The position numbers and the translations under genes were made by a program. A stretch of 64,000 nt of DNA from Verrucomicrobiota bacterium. Its GTDB lineage: Bacteria > Verrucomicrobiota > Verrucomicrobiia > Opitutales > Opitutaceae. The notes under the pieces are model-generated. The model had not been told where the DNA came from and searched no databases. It saw nothing but the letters and a program-made list of their open reading frames with translations. Shown piece after piece: positions 34,230 through 43,600 of the stretch. The DNA is taken from assembly GCA_016235555.1 (NCBI GenBank), contig JACRKC010000039.1:1-64000 (forward strand). Direction: 5' to 3'. Every line of letters starts with the position of its first letter. Position 1 is the first letter of the stretch.

Positions 34230-35258
34230 ATGCGCTGGCTCTTTCATTACCCTAAGAGAATCGCTTTCTATCCTCCCGATTTCGATTTTCCAGGAATCGG
34301 TGGAAGCGAAGCATCTTTGATTCTGCTGACTCGCGCACTTGCAAGCCGCGGACATCACGTAGATGTTTACAACTGCTGCTGGAAGCCGGGCACCTACGGG
34401 GGCGTTCACTGGCACCTCAACTCGTCGATTTCCGACGCCCAACAACCCGACGTTGCAGTTGCTGTCAGGTTTGAGGAGGCTATACATCCATGCAACGCAG
34501 CAAAAAATCTCTTCTGGATGCTAGATGACCGTGCGAGTGGTGCATGTCTATTTGCATCCACTATCGGCGGTATTGTCGTGGTCAGTTCCGATGCACAAAG
34601 AAATCGACTGGTTGAAGCCAAGTGCAAAGCTGAACAAGTTAACATACCGCTCCCTGTGGAGATACAGAAATACTCACCCTTACAACCGAAGGAACGAGCG
34701 TGTATATTTTGTAGCATGCCTAACCGTGGTTTGGATATTGCTCTAAATATTTGGCCTCATATCCGGAACGCTTGTCCTGATGTTGAATTGTGGATTACTA
34801 GCGGGTGGGAATTGTGGGGCTACACGATTGCCGAAGCGTCTGATCGATGGCGTCAAATCGTCGGAGGATCGCAACTACCACCTGGCACTCGACTGTTCAA
34901 GGCGGTGTCACGTGAGCATCTGACCGCGCTTCAGCTTCGGGCCTCTCTGTTTCTATATCCGTGTCGGTTTCCCGAAATGTTCTGTTTGGCTGCGGCAGAG
35001 TGCTCCGCTGCCGGGACTCCATTAGTTACGAGTTCGATCGAAGCGATGAAGGAAAGGGTCCAGCACGGCCAGACAGGAATACTTGTCAACGGTGACATAG
35101 GCAACCCTAATGTTCAGCGGGAGTTTGTCGACCAAACTGTAGCACTTCTCAATGACGAGAATAGATTGAATGAATACCGGCAGAATTGTCGGAAACTCGC
35201 CTTGCGATGTTCACTCGAGGAAGTCGCTACCGCGTGGGAGCGTGTTGCCGGAATGTAG
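34230..35258 (+). CDS. Glycosyltransferase, GT4-like
   Basis: A 342-residue GT-B-fold protein. The N-terminal FDFPGIGGSEASLILLTRAL is the acceptor-side Gly loop typical of GT4. The C-terminal half has NRGLDIALNIWPHIRNACPD and YPCRFPEMFCLAAAECSAAG, containing the conserved E(x7)E pattern of sugar-nucleotide binding, then TSSIEAMKERVQHGQTG. It starts seven bases after the Nudix stop. The acceptor and sugar are unknown. In the cargo block it is followed by a GT2 enzyme. Confidence 0.88.
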   Translation: MRWLFHYPKRIAFYPPDFDFPGIGGSEASLILLTRALASRGHHVDVYNCCWKPGTYGGVHWHLNSSISDAQQPDVAVAVRFEEAIHPCNAAKNLFWMLDDRASGACLFASTIGGIVVVSSDAQRNRLVEAKCKAEQVNIPLPVEIQKYSPLQPKERACIFCSMPNRGLDIALNIWPHIRNACPDVELWITSGWELWGYTIAEASDRWRQIVGGSQLPPGTRLFKAVSREHLTALQLRASLFLYPCRFPEMFCLAAAECSAAGTPLVTSSIEAMKERVQHGQTGILVNGDIGNPNVQREFVDQTVALLNDENRLNEYRQNCRKLALRCSLEEVATAWERVAGM

Positions 35259-35281
35259 CACCGTAATAAGCGGACTAGTCT

Positions 35282-36655
35282 ATGGCTACAGTCCCGAGCA
35301 ACGTGGAGCTAACGCTAGACAAGGAGAAACTCCGCCAGCGTTGGCATAGGCTCGGTGCTCCACCTCTTTGTCCGTATGTAGAAGTTCAGGCTAGAACTAA
35401 TTACTTTCGCTTTCGGCCACACTTTTCTGTGCTTTCGCGGAGCGATTCGGTTCAAAGTTGGCAGCACGTCCATGATCCGCTAGAATTTCTTGAACAGACT
35501 CCTCTAGACATTTTCGACTCTCGCTGCATTTTTGGTGTCGCTGCCATCGACGCTAACCATACTGACGTGGGAGTCCTTGCGACTTCGACGGATGTGGGTG
35601 AAAAGGGTTCCGTAATCTCCCACATCGGTTGGCCGCTCCTTAAGTCAACCGAAAACATTCGCTCGCTGCGTTTACGTGACGTCCTTGAACGACGCTCCAA
35701 TGACTATTGGATGTGTGATCTTCTTTCGGAAGCCTTGTTCGGAGTCGATTTCGTCTATGGACACTGCGCGTATGACGGCCTGAGAGGGGGGGTATCAATA
35801 ATTATTCCGGCTTTCAATGTGCACAACACACTACCCGCTGTGCTTGACTCTATTCTGACTGCCGCCGGAATCCTTCCTCCATCGTTCGTATGGGAGTGCA
35901 TAGTTATTGATGATCTCAGTGAGCCACCAATAGACATCCGTGGATATGAAAAGTATAATGTGCAACTTATTCGCTCTAATAAGCGCCTATCTTGTGGTGG
36001 CGCTCGGAATTTAGGGGTATTCAAGGCGTCACAGCCATTGGTAATGTTCTGTGACGGCGACATTGTCTTGGACAAAGACTATATAAAAGACCACATAACG
36101 CGGCATTTTTTGATGCCTAATCTTATTACCCTCTCATTCCGAGAGCGACTTGCTGCTCTTACAGCAGCGGTATCACGTAGCCCTAGAGTTGAAAGTGACA
36201 CTCGCTTTCACGCATTCTATGATACGACATGGATTGGTTTCAACAAAATCACTGCCGCGACGGAAGTATCGCCGTATTCAACGACCCGTGCCTTTCGGGA
36301 CTTCGGCTTTGGACGAACTGTTGGGCCAACAAACCTGCAATTCATGGCCAAAGGAAATAATTTGGTAATGCCGCGTTGGTTGGCCAGACTGATCAGATTT
36401 CCTGACGATTTCGTTGGGTGGGGGCCGGAGGACGTGTGCTTCGCCGCTGAGTCTATAGCACACGGCGCATTCGTTACCCCTGTCATGTGCACTGCGGTAT
36501 TCCACATTGACCATCCACCACGCTCGGGCGACTTGGCGCGACAAAACAGCGAGCTAAAGGCCAACCTTTGCCGGTATGACGCCCGCCTAAACACGATTTG
36601 GAATTTTAGACGCGATGCCGACTTTCTTCGAGACATCACGCCGGGAGCGCTTTGA
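35282..36655 (+). CDS. Glycosyltransferase, GT2 family with N-terminal extension
   Basis: A 457-residue protein. The GT-A domain (about 170-400) has GVSIIIPAFNVHNTLPAVLD, CIVIDDLSEPP, CGGARNLGVFKAS and the DGD metal-binding motif in MFCDGDIVLDKDY. WGPEDVCFAAESIAHG is the typical ED-motif of galactosyl/N-acetylhexosaminyl GT2 enzymes. The first 165 residues match nothing I know. Its stop overlaps the next ATG by one base (TGATG). The product is unknown. Confidence 0.88.
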   Translation: MATVPSNVELTLDKEKLRQRWHRLGAPPLCPYVEVQARTNYFRFRPHFSVLSRSDSVQSWQHVHDPLEFLEQTPLDIFDSRCIFGVAAIDANHTDVGVLATSTDVGEKGSVISHIGWPLLKSTENIRSLRLRDVLERRSNDYWMCDLLSEALFGVDFVYGHCAYDGLRGGVSIIIPAFNVHNTLPAVLDSILTAAGILPPSFVWECIVIDDLSEPPIDIRGYEKYNVQLIRSNKRLSCGGARNLGVFKASQPLVMFCDGDIVLDKDYIKDHITRHFLMPNLITLSFRERLAALTAAVSRSPRVESDTRFHAFYDTTWIGFNKITAATEVSPYSTTRAFRDFGFGRTVGPTNLQFMAKGNNLVMPRWLARLIRFPDDFVGWGPEDVCFAAESIAHGAFVTPVMCTAVFHIDHPPRSGDLARQNSELKANLCRYDARLNTIWNFRRDADFLRDITPGAL

Positions 36656-37776
36656 TGATGGAAACCAAAATCATCCACTATACCGATGGCTGGCATCCAA
36701 CGGTGAGCCCATCTGCGCGGATGGCCATTCACCATTTCCGCTATACGCAGTTACTTGGCGATGTTCAGGGAATCTTGAATGAATTTCCTCGGCGATTTGG
36801 CGGGTCTACGATTAGGTCGATGCGCTTTTCTTCTGACGGTATTGTTGTTCGTAATCTGTGCGCTCCGGTTGAATGGGTGCCGTGGTGGTTTCCAGCTAGT
36901 GATCCTAAATGTAACGACATCGTGCTTGATATTTATCGCGCCAGTATTCAAGAGTCCCGAAAAACAGACGCTGATGAACTAGTTTACGAACGCGTTCTCA
37001 ATGAATTGGTTTGTTCATTTGATGCAGCTGTTGGCGCCACTCAACAAGTTCCGACAATTGGAGAAGTCGTTTTCGGTGTGCTAGACACACTGCACCGAGA
37101 GATCACTCCGGAACTTCCCAAAGTCCGCTTAATAAGCTTTACGCGGTCTCCGATACGCCATCGGTTCGCGAATACGATTCGCGCGTTAGGTAATGACCTT
37201 TTTTCAACATTGGCCGCCTTTGCTCGCGTCGAAGAAAGAACGCACTATCCATTGCTCGCCGTTACAAGGGACTTTAACAATTGCATGGCGAGAGTGAGAT
37301 ATATCGCGGCCACCAATAGGATTGACATAGAGCCCTTGCTGTCATCAGCGAGGGCCAACGGCGCGGCTCGACATGCTCTCACATGCGACGATTTAGCAGA
37401 TTTGATTGAGGCTGGAAAACTGGTGCCAGGTTTGCGCCTCGCCGCGGTCGCTGAAATTGCGCTTCAGTCAGAGGGGTTTACCGTCCGTCACTTCGGTAAC
37501 GCATACGGCGTGCATAAGATCGTTGGCAAATTGCTCGGCGTGCCGCACGCGGACGAGGTGCCTTTATGTCGGGATGATGAGGACTCGTGGCCGTTTGCCG
37601 ATCTACCGAGGGTAGATGAGAAAAACGCTAGGTATCCGCTTCATCTCTTGGATATCGCAAGCTGTTCGCCTTCCTCGTGGGCAAATGCGGATAACCTAAT
37701 CAAGCGCAGTCTTCTCGCCGGCGATACAATAAAATTGACCGCAAAACCTAATTTGCGTGAGACCCTATTTAATTGA
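36655..37776 (+). CDS. Cargo protein of unknown function
   Basis: A 373-residue soluble protein with mixed alpha/beta character. No family is recognised. Features are the His-rich start KIIHYTDGWHPTVSPSAR, FTRSPIRHRFANTIRALGND, a Cys/His-containing late part (CRDDEDSWPF, HLLDIASCSPSSW) and no membrane or signal sequences. ATG 36655 or 36658 could start it, as the upstream stop is TGA at 36653-36655. Coupling to the GT2 enzyme and overlap with the kinase-like gene argue that it works in the same pathway. Confidence 0.75.
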   Translation: MMETKIIHYTDGWHPTVSPSARMAIHHFRYTQLLGDVQGILNEFPRRFGGSTIRSMRFSSDGIVVRNLCAPVEWVPWWFPASDPKCNDIVLDIYRASIQESRKTDADELVYERVLNELVCSFDAAVGATQQVPTIGEVVFGVLDTLHREITPELPKVRLISFTRSPIRHRFANTIRALGNDLFSTLAAFARVEERTHYPLLAVTRDFNNCMARVRYIAATNRIDIEPLLSSARANGAARHALTCDDLADLIEAGKLVPGLRLAAVAEIALQSEGFTVRHFGNAYGVHKIVGKLLGVPHADEVPLCRDDEDSWPFADLPRVDEKNARYPLHLLDIASCSPSSWANADNLIKRSLLAGDTIKLTAKPNLRETLFN

Positions 37777-38395
37777 AGGCCTTGATTGCTCTGGTAAAAA
37801 GACAATCGCCGCCAAGGTTGCACAGCTACTCGGCGAGCAGTGTCCGTGTCGCGTAGTTATTGGCCCTTTGAGTGGCGGTTTGACCGCGATCATGGATGAG
37901 CGCTTGACGCATCAGACAGCGGCGGAGAAGGCACACTGGTATAATGCGTTTACAAGGCGCTTAGTCTATCTTGCCGGCCCCGTGGCTGACCGCTTTGCGG
38001 TGGATTTCAAGAGCAAGTGTGTTGTGATAAAAGTTAGTTCGCATTTCCGAGCATGGGCACGGGCCGTCATTGAGGGAGACAACTTGATGGCCTTTGGATA
38101 CAAAGCATCTCGCTTGCTACACGTTCACTACTCTGGAGCAGCGTTGCTTACAACAGAGTTCGAGCGACGCGTTATGCGACACCGATTAGACTTCGCCGCT
38201 GGTAGAACAACAAAAGACGAACATTCTCGGTTCTTTAATCACAATCGCACTATGTTCCAACAATGGGACGAAGCACTTGAGGTGATGATGCGCCGAGAAC
38301 TCCAACACGTCACAAAATATGATACAACACACGCCGACCCCAACTTGATCGCTGCGTCGATTGCCAAAAAGATCGCCGCGACCATTCTTGTCTAA
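37757..38395 (+). CDS. P-loop nucleotide kinase-like protein (thymidylate kinase fold) with altered Walker A
   Basis: A 212-residue protein starting at GTG 37757, overlapping the upstream gene by 20 bases. YLIEGLDCSGKKTIAAKVAQ has the shape of the dTMP-kinase P-loop (EGLDGxGKTT), but the residue after Lys is Lys, giving GKKT. The late helix RHRLDFAAGRTTKDEH holds Arg and Asp that could form the lid or base site. The family suggests phosphorylation of a nucleoside monophosphate, or an alternative substrate. The altered P-loop means activity must be tested. It ends convergent with the minus-strand gene at 38392. Confidence 0.7.
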   Translation: MRPYLIEGLDCSGKKTIAAKVAQLLGEQCPCRVVIGPLSGGLTAIMDERLTHQTAAEKAHWYNAFTRRLVYLAGPVADRFAVDFKSKCVVIKVSSHFRAWARAVIEGDNLMAFGYKASRLLHVHYSGAALLTTEFERRVMRHRLDFAAGRTTKDEHSRFFNHNRTMFQQWDEALEVMMRRELQHVTKYDTTHADPNLIAASIAKKIAATILV

Positions 38396-39024
38396 GTCGG
38401 CGGACTGTAGCGCCGTGCGATATTTGCAACAAAAGCCGTGTCACGCCGCCCGCAGACATGGACTAAATTCCTCAACAAATAACGGTTCTTGCGTCTATTT
38501 AAGAAAGCATGCCGTAGATATGTCTTCATTGCCTGTAACGCGGCTATGCTTTGGCGTCCACTTATGGAATAGATGACGATTCGTTGCCCGACTAAATATC
38601 TGACGAGGCGTCGCTCGAGCTGCATATCGTTCATTTCATAAATTCGTTTTACTTCCTCAATTGTCAGTCGGTGTTTACGAATGTTTACGCTTTTGAAAGC
38701 CAGTCCACGCAGCGTTAACGCAACTAGCGCCTCCATGGTGATGGCCCTCCGGGTTTGGAGCCGCCGGCTCAACGATACTAGATGTGTGGCTATCTTTCGT
38801 AACGAATGCAGACGGCCTCCAAACTCGGTTTCGCTATGCCGTCTCTCATTGAACTGCTCGTGAGCACGAGCAGCGCGTTGAAGGACTGAAGGTGAATTAA
38901 TCTGGCTTAGCAGTGAGCGGTCGAATTCAGAGGCGAGACATAGTAGGAAGGCGGCAGCGGCTTGGCCGGACAAATGCCGGCTGCTGTGGCCAAGAGCGTC
39001 AGGTTTTAGAAAGAGCGCGGGCAT
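38392..39024 (-). CDS. Cargo protein of unknown function
   Basis: A 210-residue basic helical protein, not recognised. The middle (SLSRRLQTRRAITMEALVAL, LTIEEVKRIYEMNDMQLERR) is Arg- and Leu-rich and could bind nucleic acid or form a coiled coil. A sigma-factor-like helix pattern (IEEVKRIYEMNDMQLERRLV) is possible. It overlaps the plus-strand kinase gene by four bases at its 3' end and lies 60 bases downstream of ribA on the same strand. ATG at 39024. Confidence 0.65.
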   Translation of the reverse strand: MPALFLKPDALGHSSRHLSGQAAAAFLLCLASEFDRSLLSQINSPSVLQRAARAHEQFNERRHSETEFGGRLHSLRKIATHLVSLSRRLQTRRAITMEALVALTLRGLAFKSVNIRKHRLTIEEVKRIYEMNDMQLERRLVRYLVGQRIVIYSISGRQSIAALQAMKTYLRHAFLNRRKNRYLLRNLVHVCGRRDTAFVANIARRYSPPT

Positions 39025-39084
39025 TGCTATAGCGAAAAGTGAGACATGACTTGCTCCAATGTTAGAGTAGTGCGCTGCTGCTTG

Positions 39085-39681
39085 TCACGCTAACGGTATG
39101 TCATGCCCAAGCACCTCCTTCTTTGTGCGCAAATACGAGGCGTTGTAGCGATTGGGATGGGATGGAATTGCCAGGCGTTCCGTGACATCAATTCCATGAC
39201 TTCTCAGATACGTGATCTTTAATGGGTTATTTGTGAGCAAACGAACGGAAGTGATAGTGAGAAAAGCCAATACTTTTACCGCGACGGCAAAATCTCTAGT
39301 GTCAGTATCGAAACCGAGTTTATGATTCGCCTCGATGGTGTTCATGCCTTGATCTTGCAGGTGATAAGCATTTATTTTGTGAAATAATCCAATCCCTCTA
39401 CCCTCTTGCCTAAGATAAATCACGACTCCGCCGTTTCGAGCGATATATTCGATAGCAAAAATAAGTTGAGAACGGCAGTCGCATCTCAAAGATCCGAGTG
39501 ACTCGCCGGTGAGGCACTCGGAATGTATTCGCACGGGAACTGAAGCTCCGGAAAAGTTTTCGAGGTCGCGATAGATTATCAGATGAGGCAAATCGTCCCC
39601 TGAGTGAAAAGCTCGCACGAGGAGTTCACCGTGCTCGGTGGGCAGTTTTGCGACATCAGAAAAAACGGGTTCGAGTTTCAT
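39085..39681 (-). CDS. ribA: GTP cyclohydrolase II
   Basis: A 198-residue zinc enzyme that opens GTP to 2,5-diamino-6-ribosylamino-pyrimidinone 5'-phosphate, formate and pyrophosphate. The zinc-site segment is SECLTGESLGSLRCDC with three Cys. YLRQEGRGIGLFHKI carries the catalytic region, and LLTNNPLKITYL the GTP-binding part. It is a stand-alone GCHII without the RibB domain. On a mobile element, beside a nucleotide-kinase-like protein and glycosyltransferases, it is more likely part of a special pyrimidine-derived pathway than of housekeeping riboflavin synthesis. Confidence 0.93.
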   Translation of the reverse strand: MKLEPVFSDVAKLPTEHGELLVRAFHSGDDLPHLIIYRDLENFSGASVPVRIHSECLTGESLGSLRCDCRSQLIFAIEYIARNGGVVIYLRQEGRGIGLFHKINAYHLQDQGMNTIEANHKLGFDTDTRDFAVAVKVLAFLTITSVRLLTNNPLKITYLRSHGIDVTERLAIPSHPNRYNASYLRTKKEVLGHDIPLA

Positions 39682-39884
39682 TGAGTGCCGGAGTTTTGAT
39701 TTTTTGGATCATTGATGCAAGTGCAGCAGGAACCGATAGTCCAACCTTGGGATTTTGTTGTGTTTGGTGCACTTAACCGGAAGCAAAGCCAGTCAACGAG
39801 TTCTCTCGTAATCCTGGAAAATTTCGGCCATTTACTTCCCGCGGTGTCGTCTATCTTTCGCGTTTGCAGCCTTCCAGTATCGCC

Positions 39885-40649
39885 ATGTTGTCACGTCGCT
39901 CCCCTGCGCTTCCCAGCAACGTCCTTTCACACTGGTATGCCGTCGTTGATGGCGTCCAATTTTCCGCTCAGGATTTCTACGAAAGCATCTTGGACGAACT
40001 CGCTGCGCGGAAATTGCCGCAGCTCAATTCGTCGCATGTGGAATACCATGAGGGCGGGGTGCTTTCGGACAAACGCGTTTACCTGCGACTCGCGCGCGAG
40101 CGCTTCGCGTTCGACATCTGTGCGGCCCCGTTTGGCACCGGCTACTTTTTCTCAGTGCGTTTCGTTGAAAAACCGCGGAGCTGGCTGCGGTTTTTCGTTT
40201 TCCTCGTGCTGGCGGTTGTTCTTTGGAACGTAGCTTGGCGCGCCTACTACACCGCACAGGCTAATTTCTGGTGGGTCGTTGGCCTCACCGCACTTGGCGC
40301 GGCCGGGTATTGGATAGTCAAGCAGCAGCGGGAAAACGCCAACCCGGCTTCAAAGCCGGTTGACGCCACGGCTCCCTTTCCAGTCGAGATGCCTGACTTT
40401 GACCGCTTTTTCCTCAACACCGCCGTGATCGGTGATCTCTACGAGAGGACGCGCAAGAATACATATTACCGCCATGATACTCGGCTTCTCTACCACGCCA
40501 TCGTTTTTGACCTCGTCAAAAAGAAGGTCGATGAATTTACCGCCGACCACGGCGTTAAGCTCCTTCGCACCTACGACTACAACCCGATCCTCGGAGAGCT
40601 CTACAAGCCCGCGAAAGTGAAACCCGGCGCCGAGGACGACGCAGAGTAA
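39885..40649 (+). CDS. Element membrane protein of unknown function
   Basis: A 254-residue protein with two adjacent TM segments near residues 103-150 (FFVFLVLAVVLWNVAWRAYY and FWWVVGLTALGAAGYWIV). The N-terminal soluble part has LSHWYAVVDGVQFSAQDFYE; the C-terminal part has TYYRHDTRLLYHAIVFDLVK. ATG 39885 is chosen over a TTG 21 bases earlier. It is eight bases from the large ATPase gene and likely coexpressed, so it could anchor that ATPase at the membrane. This is inferred from position only. Confidence 0.75.
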   Translation: MLSRRSPALPSNVLSHWYAVVDGVQFSAQDFYESILDELAARKLPQLNSSHVEYHEGGVLSDKRVYLRLARERFAFDICAAPFGTGYFFSVRFVEKPRSWLRFFVFLVLAVVLWNVAWRAYYTAQANFWWVVGLTALGAAGYWIVKQQRENANPASKPVDATAPFPVEMPDFDRFFLNTAVIGDLYERTRKNTYYRHDTRLLYHAIVFDLVKKKVDEFTADHGVKLLRTYDYNPILGELYKPAKVKPGAEDDAE

Positions 40650-40657
40650 CGTGCGCC

Positions 40658-43600
40658 ATGTCGCGGATTCACGAAGAACTCACGGCCCGATTTCGGGCAT
40701 GGGAGGAGCGCAGCCGTGGCCGATTGGTCTACCCGCACCCGGTCATGCCCGAACCGCCATTCGTGCCGTTCGATGGGCATTTTCTTCGTGGTGCCATGCC
40801 GATTGATGACGGACGGAAACCCACGGTTCTTAGTTCCCTATTCCGAAGCCTCTGGGCGCAACCAGAGGCTCCACCGCCGCCCGAAGAAGACGATGAACCG
40901 GAGCCGACGAAACTTGAACGCGGTGAACTCGTCGAATTGCCCGTCGTTCTTCCCGCCGGCTTCGACACACGTGGCCACGAATTCGATGCGTTTCTCCGCA
41001 GCCTGATTTGCCGAGAGCCGATCACGTTTGAACTCGTCGGCACTTCGGCCCACGTCACCGCGCAATTGGTCGTGAGCGCAGACGACGCGGACAACGTGCG
41101 CCAGCGGCTCCGTGCGTTTTTCCCTGCGCTCGTCACGACGCCGACGAAAGCATTCCTCCAATCGGCATGGACGACGGCCGGAGAGGTTGCCGCAGCGGTC
41201 GAGTTCGGTCTCGCGCGCGAATGCGTGTTCCCACTCTCAAGCGTCCCTTTCGATCCCTACGTCGCGCTTGTGGGCGTGCTGAGTGAACTGCGTGCAGGAG
41301 AATGCGCGATTTTCCAAGTCCTTTGGCAGAACGTCGAAAACAAATGGGCGGAAAACCTTGTGCGCTCCGTGACAGGGCAGACGGGCCGGCCGGCGTTCGT
41401 AAATGCCCCTGAACTCACCGGCGCTGCATCGGCAAAAGTAGGCCGCCCGTTGTTTGCTGCCGTGGTGCGAATCGCTGCATGCAGCCCGGAAGCCGAACGC
41501 ACGTGGGAAATCCTTCGGCTGCTCGCGGGCGGTCTGCGGCCGTTCGCGAACCCGAATGGTAATGAGTTGATGCCGCTCCGCAATGACGAGTATCCCTACG
41601 ATGCGCACATTGACGACGTGTTGCGGCGTCAAAGCCGGCGGGCCGGCATGATCCTCAACTCCGATGAACTGCTCGGGCTCGTTCATCTTCCGTCGAGTGC
41701 CGTGCGCTCACCGAGATTTCGCCGGCAGTTGCGAAAGACAAAAGCCGCGCCCTCGATTGTCGTAAATGAGACCGGCCTTTTGCTCGGAGAAAACGACCAT
41801 GCGGGCGAGCACCAGAGTGTGCGTCTCAATCGCGAACAACGGCGTCGGCACATGCACGTCATAGGAGCGTCGGGAACGGGCAAGACCACGCTCCTTTTCA
41901 ATCTCATTCGCCAGGACATCGACACCGGCGAGGGCTTGGCCGTTCTCGACCCGCACGGCGACTTGATTGATCGAATCCTCGGCGTGATTCCACCGGAGCG
42001 AGTCAACGACGTGGTGTTGCTCGACCCCGGCGACGAAGACTTTTCCGTTGGATTCAACATTCTTTCCGCGCACTCCGAGTTGGAGAAAACGCTCTTGGCA
42101 TCCGATCTCGTTTCCGTGTTTGAGCGGCTTTCGACGAGCTGGGGCGACCAGATGGGTATTGTGCTCGGAAACGCCATTCGCGCGTTTCTGGAGAGCGAGA
42201 AGGGTGGCACTCTCGCCGACCTTCGCCGGTTCCTGCTCGATTCGGAGTTTCGAGGTAGATTTCTCCAAACGGTGCGCGACCCCGACATCGTTTATTACTG
42301 GCGCAAGGGTTTCCCACAGCTCGCCGGCAACAAGTCCATCGGGCCGGTGATGACGCGGCTCGAAACCTTCCTGAGCCCGAAGCCGGTTCGCTACATGGTG
42401 TCGCAGACCGAAAACCGGCTCGATTTTGCCAACATCCTCGATACCGGGAAAATCTTCCTCGCAAAGCTCTCGCAGGGAGCGATTGGAAAGGAAAACGCTT
42501 ATCTACTCGGCAGCCTGCTCATGGCCAAATTCCAGCAGATCGCGATGGGACGGCAGCATCAGCACGAAGCTGCCCGCCGTGACTTTTGGCTCTACCTCGA
42601 TGAATTCCACAACTTCATCACGCCTTCGATGGCGGAAATACTCTCCGGCGCGCGCAAATACCGCGTCGGCCTCACGCTCGCACACCAGGAACTCCGTCAG
42701 TTGCAGCGGGACTCGGAAGTCGCGAGTGCGGTGCTCGCGAATCCTTACACGAGAGTCTGTTTCCGAGTCGGCGACCAAGACGCACGAGTATTGGAGCACG
42801 GCTTTTCTTCGTTCGAGGCTCGTGATTTTCAGAATCTCGGCACCGGCGAGGCAATCTGCCGCGTCGAGCGGAGCGACTACGATTTCAACCTCTCAATCCC
42901 TGCTCCCCACTTGCCCGATGACACAGCAGCGGCGCATCGGCATGCTGAGGTCGTCACGGCTTCGAGAGAAAAATATGCGACGCGGCGCGAAGATGTTGAG
43001 GCGGCATTGCGAGAACCTGCGGCCGTCGAATTTGCGGCAGAGCCCACTCCCGCGCCGACATCAAAACCGAAGGCCGTCCCGGCATCGGATAACCGGGCGG
43101 CAACATCGCCGGTAATCACGCCAGAGCCGGTGTTACCCGTGCAGCCAAAGGAGCCGCCGGTGATGCCTACAACCAGTGCATTGGCCGCACCCGCTCCACC
43201 AGCGCCCGCTTCCGCCGTGCTTCCTGTTAACCAGCCGGTAACCGCTGCCAGCGAGGTTAAACAGCCGGCCCCGGTGGGCGATCCCGGCCGCGGTGGCATT
43301 CAACACAAAGCGATTCAGAAGCGGATCAAAGAAGCGGCTGACGCACTCGGTTTTAAGACCGCGATTGAACATGAAATCCTCGATGGAGCTGGTTCCGTCG
43401 ATTTGCTGCTGGCACGTGGTGACGCCAAAATCGCGTGCGAAATCACGGTAACAACAACCATCGATCACGAAGTCGGGAACGTCGCGAAATGCGCTAAGGC
43501 AGGATTTCAGGAAATCTCGGTTGTCTCGGTCACGGCCGAGAAATTGGCCCGCATTGAAACCGCCGTCACAAACAGCCTCGGGCCTGACATCGCGCAACGC

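Noticed and set aside
39085-39681. Housekeeping riboflavin operon
   Set aside because: No ribB, ribD, ribE or ribH nearby and no FMN riboswitch seen upstream; the gene sits in element cargo.
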